Source: JAJTDS01 sp964202895
Lineage (GTDB): Bacteria; Pseudomonadota; Alphaproteobacteria; Rickettsiales; UBA1997
Length of the DNA stretch: 64,000 nucleotides
Reading direction: 5' to 3'
NCBI GenBank assembly: GCA_964202895.1
Contig: CAXNJM010000001.1
Span: 682,001-746,000, forward strand
Shown here: piece after piece, positions 53,691 to 62,600 of the stretch
Numbering within the stretch: the first letter of the stretch is position 1
Layout: each line of letters begins with the position of its first letter
Translations under genes and position numbers: made by a program
Notes under the pieces: generated by a model
The model's database searches: none
What the model saw: only the letters and a program-made list of their open reading frames with translations
What the model was told of the DNA's origin: nothing

Positions 53691-55832
53691 TTAAAGTAAG
53701 GGTCGTAAATCATTATTTATAGAGCTAATCATTTGCAACCAATCATCTTCGTTGAGAATCTTGATATTTAGCTCTTGTGCTTTTTTCAATTTACTGCCCG
53801 CTTCTTCACCAGCAACCAAAAAATCAGTTTTGCTAGAAATACTGCCCACAACCTTCATTCCAAAGCCTTCCGCAACTTTTTTAGCCTCCATTCTACTCAT
53901 TTTTTCAAGTGTTCCTGTAAAAACAACAGTTTTATTTGCCAAAGGAGAGTCATTTTTATCATTTTTAAAATCAATAATCTCTAGCTCCGACTCAAGATCC
54001 ACCATCATTTGAAAGTGACTATTGTCTTGAAAAAAATCAACTAAAGCTTCCGCTATCTTTTCGCCAACTCCGTCAATTGCTACCAACTCTTGATAATCAT
54101 AATTGTTAAGCCTTGATTCTATTGGCTGAACCGCAATATTGATCATTTTATTTTTAAAATCTTGATAAGAAATAAAATGTTTAGCCAAAGTTTTTGATAA
54201 AGTTTCTCCTAAATGACGAATACCAATAGCATAAATAAATTTATCCAAAACAACAATTCTTCTTTGATTGATTGATTGCCATAAATTATCAAGAGATTTC
54301 TTCCCCCAACCAGCTCTATTTATCAAAGCATAAAATTCATCTGTTTGTCTTTTTTCTAATTGAAAAATATCAACAAAACTTGAAATCAAGCCATCGGCAA
54401 AGAAATTATCAATTTGTTTTTTGCCAAGACCAATAATATCAAGGGCATCTTTACTGACAAAATGTTTAATTGTTTCTTTTAATTGAGAACTGCATTTCAT
54501 TCCTCCGCTACATCGCAACACGACATCTTCATCTTTTTTAATAATTAGAGAATTGCAAGCGGGGCATATTTTGGGAAAATTAAAAATTTCAACATTATTA
54601 AATTTTCTTTCATTAAAATCAACTTCAACAATTTGTGGAATAACATCCCCCGCTCTTTGCACAACAACAATATCGCCAATTCTAATATCTTTTCTTGCGA
54701 TTTCTTCTTGATTATGTAGAGTCGCTCTCATCACTAACACACCACCAATATTTACTGGCTGTAGCATAGCAACAGGAGTTACCGCCCCCGTTCTGCCAAT
54801 TTGTAAAATAATATCTTGTATTTTTGTTTTTGCTTGCTCAGGAGGAAACTTATGTGCAATTGCGAAACGAGGGGAACGAGCGACAAAACCTAGCCTCTTT
54901 TGCAAATTAAAATCATTGAGCTTATAAACCATTCCATCAACATCAAACGGCAATTGGTATCTTATCTGTGCAATTTCTTGATAAAAATCAATAATTTCAT
55001 TAATTCCAATACAAATTTTCGCCTTATCGTCAACAACAAAACCCCATTCCCTTAGGCAAAAATTGAAATCCGCTTGAGAATCGCAAATAAAATCACTAGA
55101 ATAATCGCCAAGACCATAGGCAAAATAGCTCAATTTTCTTTTCGCAGTAATTGCAGAATCTAACTGCCTCAACGAACCAGCGGAAGCATTGCGAGGATTA
55201 GCGAATAATTTATCGCCATTTAACTCTTGAATTTGATTTAATTCAATAAAATCAAGCTTTGCCATATATACCTCGCCACGAATTTCAATATATTGAGGCG
55301 GGTTATTAGTAGCCAATTTAATTGGAAAATCTTTAATTGTTTTTATGTTAGCGGTGACATCTTCGCCTTCTTCACCGTCGCCTCTTGTAACCACATGTAG
55401 CAAGACACCATTTTGATAAGAAGCAGAAAAAGATAGTCCATCAATTTTAGTTTCACAAAAAAATTCTTGTGCTTTTTTATATTCTTCATCTTTTTTATCT
55501 TGAGATACAGCAAGAAATCTAGCTATTCTTTCTAAAAAATCAGCAATATCTGCTTTATCAAAAGCATTCGCCAAAGAAAGCATTGGTCTGCGATGAGCTA
55601 TTTTGCGAAAGCCATCTGCGGGCTTTGCTCCAACTAAATCTAAACCATCAAAAAGAGGGGCATTTTTGTCAATTTCTTCCTCCAATTGATTAAGGCGGAT
55701 AATTAATTTATCAAATTCTGCATCGCTAATCAAAGGTTCATCTTTTTGATGATATGCAATATTATGCTTAGAAATCTCTGCTTTGAGACTTGCAATTTCC
55801 AACTCAAGAGTTTTATTTTTAGTCATTTGCAT
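53691..55832 (-). CDS. ligA: NAD-dependent DNA ligase
   Basis: A 713-residue LigA. The adenylation domain has the catalytic Lys in ETKIDGLSFSASY and EIRGEVYM. The OB fold shows PPEQAKTKI and IGRTGAVTPVA, and a four-Cys zinc finger follows (CPACNSLI, then CSGGMKC). Helix-hairpin-helix repeats and a C-terminal BRCT domain (KTVVFTGTLEKMSRMEAKKV) complete it. It seals nicks in replication and repair. The last codons (RPLL and stop) are written by repeat-flank sequence from the neighbouring islet. The start is MQM, so residue 1 or 3 could initiate. Confidence 0.97.
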   Translation of the reverse strand: MQMTKNKTLELEIASLKAEISKHNIAYHQKDEPLISDAEFDKLIIRLNQLEEEIDKNAPLFDGLDLVGAKPADGFRKIAHRRPMLSLANAFDKADIADFLERIARFLAVSQDKKDEEYKKAQEFFCETKIDGLSFSASYQNGVLLHVVTRGDGEEGEDVTANIKTIKDFPIKLATNNPPQYIEIRGEVYMAKLDFIELNQIQELNGDKLFANPRNASAGSLRQLDSAITAKRKLSYFAYGLGDYSSDFICDSQADFNFCLREWGFVVDDKAKICIGINEIIDFYQEIAQIRYQLPFDVDGMVYKLNDFNLQKRLGFVARSPRFAIAHKFPPEQAKTKIQDIILQIGRTGAVTPVAMLQPVNIGGVLVMRATLHNQEEIARKDIRIGDIVVVQRAGDVIPQIVEVDFNERKFNNVEIFNFPKICPACNSLIIKKDEDVVLRCSGGMKCSSQLKETIKHFVSKDALDIIGLGKKQIDNFFADGLISSFVDIFQLEKRQTDEFYALINRAGWGKKSLDNLWQSINQRRIVVLDKFIYAIGIRHLGETLSKTLAKHFISYQDFKNKMINIAVQPIESRLNNYDYQELVAIDGVGEKIAEALVDFFQDNSHFQMMVDLESELEIIDFKNDKNDSPLANKTVVFTGTLEKMSRMEAKKVAEGFGMKVVGSISSKTDFLVAGEEAGSKLKKAQELNIKILNEDDWLQMISSINNDLRPLL

Positions 55833-55872
55833 ATTTAATTCAAATTAACGACGACTATTGGATAACGAAAAA

Positions 55873-56511
55873 CTATGGATAAAGTATTGACAAATCCCAA
55901 CCATTATGCAATTTATCTATTTTATAAAATGCACGATGATGCATACGGAAATTTCCCTCTTGCCAAAATTCTATTTCACTCGGAACCACTCTAAAACCAG
56001 ACCAGAAAGGCGGGCGAGGAACCTCTTGACCATCAAAATCGGCAGTTATTTTTTCAACTCTTTCTTCAAACTCTTCTCTATTAGCCATTTCGCAAGATTG
56101 TTTCGATGCCCAAGCCCCAATCTGACTGCCCCGAGGACGAGAAAGAAAATATGCATCAGCTTCTTTGGCACTAACCTTCTCAACCTTACCAACAATTCTA
56201 ACTTGCACCGCACCCAGCTCATCGGCAAGTAGCTTTTCCCAGTAGAAACATAATGCAACCATCGGATTTTTACTAATTTCATAACCCTTACGACTAGTTA
56301 AATTGGTAAAAAAACAAAAACCTTTTTCGTCAAAACTCTTTAATAACACTATTCTCGAAGAAGGAAACCCCCTTTCATCAACAGAAGAAAGGCACATAGC
56401 AGTAGGCTCAACAATATTAGGCATCTTTTTTGCCAATTCTAAATATTGAGAAAATTTTTTAAATGGTTCAGAAAATTCACATTTATTAATTGATTTAAAG
56501 CCTTCGTTCAT
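55873..56511 (-). CDS. pdxH: Pyridoxamine 5'-phosphate oxidase
   Basis: A 212-residue FMN enzyme making PLP from pyridoxine or pyridoxamine phosphate. Marks are AMCLSSVDERGFPSSRIVLLK, FFTNLTSRKGYEI (FMN phosphate), VRIVGKVEKVSAKEADAYF, SRPRGSQIGAWASKQS and the C-terminal PPFWSGFRVVPSEIEFWQ plus RMHHRAFY. It is complete. It may salvage vitamers taken from a host, and its product serves HisC here. It lies 41 bases upstream of ligA on the same strand. Confidence 0.96.
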   Translation of the reverse strand: MNEGFKSINKCEFSEPFKKFSQYLELAKKMPNIVEPTAMCLSSVDERGFPSSRIVLLKSFDEKGFCFFTNLTSRKGYEISKNPMVALCFYWEKLLADELGAVQVRIVGKVEKVSAKEADAYFLSRPRGSQIGAWASKQSCEMANREEFEERVEKITADFDGQEVPRPPFWSGFRVVPSEIEFWQEGNFRMHHRAFYKIDKLHNGWDLSILYP

Positions 56512-56700
56512 TGATAGTAATAATTAGTTATAGAATAATGAAAGGCTTGATAATAATTCAACTTATTTTAAAAAGCAATTTTCAAATATTATGATTTATA
56601 ATGCTTTAGAGATAAAGATAAAGAATAAATTTCTTGTTTTTTTAAAAAAAAATAAAAATATGTTGAGCTAAATTATATTAATAATCTCAATAAATTAAAA

Positions 56701-56934
56701 ATGCCAATTTCACAACTAGAACTAGAAAAAACTCTAAAAGAAAAATTCCCCGATGCAACCATCAAGGTCAAGGACTTAGCTGGAGACAACGACCATTATT
56801 CAGTTGAGATTATTGACGATAGTTTTAAGGGCAAAACATTGATTGCTCAGCATAAAATGGTTAATAATGCACTTGGAGACATAATCAAAACACAGCTTCA
56901 TGCCATGCAACTTAAAACCACCGCTCCGCAATAA
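56701..56934 (+). CDS. BolA family protein
   Basis: A 77-residue BolA/IbaG-type protein. The compact fold is readable: QLELEKTLKEKFPDATIKV, then GDNDHYSVEIIDDSFKGKTL with the conserved His-Tyr region, LIAQHKMVNNALGDII with the invariant His, and the end helix. Members bind [2Fe-2S] clusters with monothiol glutaredoxins and take part in iron-sulfur handling; no glutaredoxin is nearby. zapE begins one base after its stop. Confidence 0.92.
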   Translation: MPISQLELEKTLKEKFPDATIKVKDLAGDNDHYSVEIIDDSFKGKTLIAQHKMVNNALGDIIKTQLHAMQLKTTAPQ

Positions 56935-56935
56935 A

Positions 56936-58060
56936 ATGCCATTAAAAACAGAAAATAAAACCATCATTCTTGATGAAAATCAAAAAATAGTGGCGAATAT
57001 TTTAGATAATTTTGCCAATATTTTAGAAAAAAAATATCTAAATAGTAAGATTAAAAATATCTTTAATAAAATATCTGCAAAAATTTTACCTAAAAAAACC
57101 AGTCAAGAATTACTGGCAATTTATATCTATGGAGATGTCGGTAGAGGCAAATCAATGCTAATGAAAAGCTTTTTTAATAAAGTCAAAATTGCCAATAATT
57201 TAAAGCATTCAGTGCATTTTAATAGTTTTATGAACGAAATACATCAGGCTCTTAAAAAAATAAGATCTGACTCTTTAAAAACAAAAGATGAGCTAAAAAC
57301 CGCCACTAATCAAATTTTAAAACATTATCGAATATTGTGTTTTGATGAATTTCAAGTTGTTGATATTGCCGATGCGATGCTTTTAAGCAGAGTTTTTAAG
57401 ATGATTTTTGAAAAAAAAATAGCATTAATCATCACTTCAAATTGCCATCCATTGCAATTATACAAAAACGGGCTACAAAGAGAGCTATTTATTGATTTTA
57501 TTAATAAAATCCTATTAAAAAATTGCCAAATAGTTAATCTTGACAGTCAAATTGATTATCGAGAGAAATACATAGAAAACCTAGAACAAAGATACTTTAT
57601 CAAAAGCAACATAGCCAATAAAACATTTAATGATATAATTAATCATACTGTAAATATTGATCATCTTGAGCCTTTAGATATAAAGGTTTGGGGTCGTAAG
57701 GTTACTATTAATAAAACCTACCAAAATATTGCCATTATTGATTTTTCATCTTTTTTAAAAGAAGCATTATCTGCAAATGACTATAAAGCAATATGCAAGA
57801 AATTTTCTTTAATTTTTATCAAAAACCTTCCCAAACTAACAAAGGAAGACCCTAACGAAGCAAGAAGATTAATATTATTTATCGATGAAGCTTATGAAAA
57901 TAAGTTGGCATTAATTATTCTGGCCGAATGTGAAATTGAAGAGATATATCTTCACGGAATTGGAATAGAGGCATTTAAGAGAACAATCTCTAGGTTAAAA
58001 GAGATAAAAAGCGATTTTTACTGGCATAACAGCAAAATAGCTGTAAAAAACACTTTATAG
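56936..58060 (+). CDS. zapE: Cell division ATPase ZapE (AFG1-like)
   Basis: The start is taken at ATG 56936, one base after the bolA stop (an ATG at 56900 would overlap bolA). The roughly 374-residue AFG1/LACE1-type AAA ATPase has Walker A IYGDVGRGKSMLMKSFF, HFNSFMNEIHQAL, Walker B ILCFDEFQVVDIADAMLL, sensor 1 ITSNCHPLQLYKNGLQRELF and the late FIDEAYENKLALII segment. In E. coli ZapE acts on the division ring; the mitochondrial homologue assists respiratory complex turnover. The 3' end overlaps convergent murJ by 6 bases. Confidence 0.93.
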   Translation: MPLKTENKTIILDENQKIVANILDNFANILEKKYLNSKIKNIFNKISAKILPKKTSQELLAIYIYGDVGRGKSMLMKSFFNKVKIANNLKHSVHFNSFMNEIHQALKKIRSDSLKTKDELKTATNQILKHYRILCFDEFQVVDIADAMLLSRVFKMIFEKKIALIITSNCHPLQLYKNGLQRELFIDFINKILLKNCQIVNLDSQIDYREKYIENLEQRYFIKSNIANKTFNDIINHTVNIDHLEPLDIKVWGRKVTINKTYQNIAIIDFSSFLKEALSANDYKAICKKFSLIFIKNLPKLTKEDPNEARRLILFIDEAYENKLALIILAECEIEEIYLHGIGIEAFKRTISRLKEIKSDFYWHNSKIAVKNTL

Positions 58061-59617
58061 CTGATTATTTTTCTTAACAAAATTAGCAATCATAATTTGC
58101 AAGCCACCAGATAAGTAGGTAGAAAGAAAATATATGATTAATAACAAAAATATTGATATTAACAGGCTCAATATTTTTGAAAAATACAAGGGCTCGTAAA
58201 GATATTGCTTTAATATCAAGGCTGAAAGCACTAAAATAATATTATTTATAATAATTTTTTTAAACTTAGCAAATAGATCTGAGGCAAAATAAAAATAATT
58301 ATGCTTAATTGAGCCAATAATCAACATCGATAAATTAATGTAAGAGGAAATAATTGAGGCAATGATAATTCCCAGATAACCAAAATTAAATAAATAAAAC
58401 AGAAAATTACAAAAACAATTAATCGCCACCGATAAAATTGAAATATTCATTGGAATTCTAGTATTGCCTCTAGCAAAAAAAGCAGGTTCAAAAATTTTTA
58501 CTAAAATAAAAGCTGGTAAACCTACAGAATAAAGCATCAGAGCTTTAGAAACCAATAAAGATTCATCGCTGGTGAATTTTCCCCTTTCAAAAAGAGTGGT
58601 AATAATTGGATGAGCAAAAATTATTAAGCTAATAGTTGCAGGAATCGCCATAATTAGAGCCACTTCTAAGCCAATATTTTGCAATTTTATTGCTTCGTCG
58701 GCTTTATTTGATTTGATGAGTCTTGATAAAGATGGTAGCAGAGCAGTAGAAATGGCTATTCCTATCATTGCGAGCGGTAATTGATTGATTCTATCGGCAT
58801 AATAAAGATAAGAAACCGCACCAGAGATAGCACTGGCAAATATTGAGTCAAGCAACAAATTTATTTGCATTACATTGCCCCCAATTACTGCAGGAAGAAG
58901 TTTGCGAAAGAATTTTTTTGCATCAATATCAAGTTTTGGCATTTTAGGATAAAGTAAAAAGCCTGCTTTAATGGTAAAAAAGGTAATCCAAATAAATTGC
59001 AATATTCCAGCAGTAAAGACCCCCCAAGCTAGGCCATGAGCAAATGTTTGAAATTTGTCAGCAACAAAAAGGGAGAAAAAAATTAATGTTGAGTTAAGAA
59101 CAATTGGAACTGAACTGGCAGAAGCAAATTTGTTAATTGAATTTAAAATTCCCGCACTTAACGAAACTAGGGAAATAAATAATAAGTAAAAAACCGTTAT
59201 TCTTGACAAATCAATGGCAAGAGCTGATTTTACTGGATCTGAAAAAAAACCGGGGAATAAAGTTTTAACCACTAATGGCATTGCAAGTTGCAATATCAAT
59301 ACAAAAATCAATAAAACATAAAGCAAGATAGAGAATATATTGCTGGCAAAATCAAGACCTCTGGTCTTCTCATTATTGCCACCTTCTTCGTGATGAAGTT
59401 TATTTTTTTCGATGAAAATAGGCACAAAAGCTGAATTAAAAGCACCTTCAGCAAATATTCTACGAAAAAAATTAGGTAAACGAAAGGAAGCAAAAAAAAC
59501 ATCTGACAACATTCCTGCACCAAGATATTTAGCGATTAGAATATCTCTAATGAACCCTAGAACCCTTGAAATAGATATAAAAAAAGAAACTGTTGCTGTA
59601 GAGCGAATTATAGACAT
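58055..59617 (-). CDS. murJ: Lipid II flippase MurJ
   Basis: A 520-residue MviN/MurJ membrane transporter with about 14 predicted helices. Family segments are VSFFISISRVLGFIRDILIA, FFASFRLPNFFRRIFAEGAF and FVPIF at the N-terminus, then PLAMIGIAISTALLPSLSRL and RGKFTSDESLLVSKAL. It flips lipid-linked murein precursor across the inner membrane. With ldcA, mltG and an AmgK-like kinase it shows an active peptidoglycan pathway. It starts 13 bases after the stop of the glutamate dehydrogenase gene. Confidence 0.96.
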   Translation of the reverse strand: MSIIRSTATVSFFISISRVLGFIRDILIAKYLGAGMLSDVFFASFRLPNFFRRIFAEGAFNSAFVPIFIEKNKLHHEEGGNNEKTRGLDFASNIFSILLYVLLIFVLILQLAMPLVVKTLFPGFFSDPVKSALAIDLSRITVFYLLFISLVSLSAGILNSINKFASASSVPIVLNSTLIFFSLFVADKFQTFAHGLAWGVFTAGILQFIWITFFTIKAGFLLYPKMPKLDIDAKKFFRKLLPAVIGGNVMQINLLLDSIFASAISGAVSYLYYADRINQLPLAMIGIAISTALLPSLSRLIKSNKADEAIKLQNIGLEVALIMAIPATISLIIFAHPIITTLFERGKFTSDESLLVSKALMLYSVGLPAFILVKIFEPAFFARGNTRIPMNISILSVAINCFCNFLFYLFNFGYLGIIIASIISSYINLSMLIIGSIKHNYFYFASDLFAKFKKIIINNIILVLSALILKQYLYEPLYFSKILSLLISIFLLLIIYFLSTYLSGGLQIMIANFVKKNNQL

Positions 59618-59630
59618 TTATAGCCAAATT

Positions 59631-62600
59631 CTATTGAAATATAGACTTCAAACGACTCAAAACCACAACAAAAATTGCAATATCAAAATTATGATAAAGC
59701 TTCAATTCCATAATAAAATTATCAAATTTTTCAATTTCTGCTTGATGTGCTGTCGTCCAGCTATCAACCAATTGTGCAATATTGCTATTTTTGTTGATAT
59801 CTTGCTTCTTAGATGACTTATTTTCAAAATCTTCAATGATTTTTTTAGTAATCTTAATTTGATAAAAATAAAGCTCTTCAATGAGAGTTTTGCAAGAAAG
59901 CTTATGCCAATTATTTTCTGAAGATATTTCTGAAAGCTTGAGTTGCAACCATTTTAAAGAAAATCTTTCGCCAATTGCAAAATATATTTTTGCAACTGTA
60001 GCTAAATCAAACTTAGACTGCCTATCAATTTCAGCAATTTCTAGAGCTGAAGCGAGATAATTAATTGAAGCAAATTTAAAAGCTAATTTTTTGTCAATAT
60101 TTTGGGAGCTTAATTTCGCTACTTTGCTATCAAAAGATTCTATTGCAGATTTAGCAAGGGCGGAAAGCAGTATTGAAGAAAAATTATTGGCAATATCTTT
60201 AAATTTTTCAATATCCTGAATTAAGCCTTGAGAGCGATGGTTTTTCAATAGCCACATTACCGATCTCTCAAGTAATTTATTGGTTGAGAGAAACATTTCT
60301 GCTTGTAAATCGAAAGAAGCTTTTCCATCAAGGGATTCTATTTCCTGCCAAAAAGATTTTAAATCAAATGAATCGGTAGCAATAACTATATTTCTTATAA
60401 CATCACTAATTGAGAAACCAGTGTCTTGAGCAATTTTACCAACAAAAATAATACCGATTTTATTAACAATAAAGTTAGTAATTTGAGTGGCGATTATTTC
60501 TCTTTTTAATTGATGAGATTTAATTTCTTCAGAGAATTTTTTCTGCATTAACTTAGGAAAATAAGATACTAATTCCTGCTCAAAATATTTATCATCTATC
60601 AACTTTGATTGCAACAGGCTGTTGTAAATCTCCATTTTGCTGTAAGCAAGCATTACCGATAATTCAGGCCTTGTTAAGCCTTGTTGATTAGCAATTCTTT
60701 TGTCAATTTCTTTTTTACTTGGCAAAAATTCAATATCTCGATTAAGCAAGCCTGATTTTTCAAGTCTTTCTAAAAATTGAGAATAATCAGCAAGAACTGA
60801 AGAGCCTTGATAGCTAGCAATTGATATAGCTTGGGTTTGTAGACGATTATCTGCTAAAACAAGTTCCGCAACATTATCTGTCATATCTTCAAGAATTTTA
60901 TTTCTCTGTTTTAAGGTAATTTTTTGGCTTTGTATAGCCTGAGTAAGGGCAATTTTGATATTTACTTCATGATCTGAGCAATCAACACCAGCAGAATTAT
61001 CCATTGCATCGGTATTTACTCTACCGCCATTTAAAGCAAATGCAATTCTTGCTTTTTGAGTAAAGCCAAGATTTCCGCCCTCGCCCACAACTTTACTTCT
61101 CATTTCATTAGCATTTATTCTCACCGCTTCATTGCTACGGTCTCCAACATCTAGATGGCTCTCTTCGTTAGCTTTGAAATAGGTTCCAATTCCTCCATTC
61201 CATAATAAGTCAGCAGGAGCCTTTAACATCGCCTTAATTAATTCATTTGGCGAAATTTCATCAACAGCAATATCTAAAGATTTTTTTATTTCTGGAGATA
61301 ATTTGATAATTTTAGCACTTCTTTCAAAAATACCGCCTCCCCTGGAGATAAGCTCTTGATTATAGTCGGTCCAATTGGAACGAGGCAAATTAAACATTCT
61401 AACCCTTTCAGCAAAAGATTTTTTTGCATCGGGGTTGGGGTCGCAAAAAATATGCAAATGATTAAATGCTCCTATCAAGCGAATATGAAGAGAAAGCATC
61501 ATACCGTTACCAAACACATCTCCGCTTAAATCTCCGATTCCTATGGCTGTAAAATCTTGTTTTTGGGTGTCTATTCCCATTTCACGAAAATGCCTCATTA
61601 CAGATATCCAAGCACCTTTAGCGGTAATTCCCATTTTTTTATGATCATAGCCAACCGAACCACCAGATGCAAAAGCATCGCCCAGCCAAAATTTATATTC
61701 TTCAGAAATTGAATTTGCGATATCTGAAAATGTTGCTGTGCCTTTATCGGCAGCGACTACGAGATAAGGGTCTTGCTGATCATAAATTATAACATTTTGC
61801 GGATGGATTATTTTTCCGCTAACAATGTTGTCAGTAATATCAAGCATTCCTCTTAAAAAAGTTTGATAAGCAATTATTCCATCTTTTAAAATTTGCTCAC
61901 GAGTTAAACCTGTTGTAGGTTTTTTAACCACAAAGCCACCCTTAGAACCAACAGGAACAATAACCGCATTTTTAGTATTTTGAGCCTTAACTAAACCAAG
62001 AACTTCAGTACGAAAATCTTCATGACGATCTGACCAACGAAGACCACCTCTTGCAACCTTTCCTCCTCTTAAATGAACACCTTCCATAGTTGCAGAATAA
62101 ACAAAAATTTCTGCAAATGGTAGCGGTAAAGGTAATTTAGGAATTTTATGACAATCCAGCTTAAAAGAAACATAGTCTTTAGGCTTTTTATCGCTATTTA
62201 ATTGACAATAATTAGTTCGTAGAGTAGCAAGAATAACTGCTAAAAATTGACGAATAACCGCATCGTCAATCGCATCTTTAACATTATTTAAATTATCGTT
62301 AATTTGCTTAGATAATTTATCAATTTTTAATAATCTTTGTGTTTGGCTATTTTTTGAACTAAGAGCAAATTTAATATGAAATAAATCGATTAATAATTTT
62401 GTAATATCAAGGTTCCTTACCAATATATCGGCAATATATTGCTGACTGTAACGAAAACCTGCTTGATAAATATATTTAGTATAAGCTCTTAAAATTCTAA
62501 CTTCTTGCCAATTAAATTCGGCATCAATAATAAGGCGGTTTAACAAGCCAACATTTGCATTTCCTAACCAAATAAGATCAATAGCCTGTTCAAAATTTTC

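Noticed and set aside
53511..53699. 62-codon plus-strand ORF before ligA
   Set aside because: Also composed of family A repeat sequence, and it overlaps the ligA 3' end.
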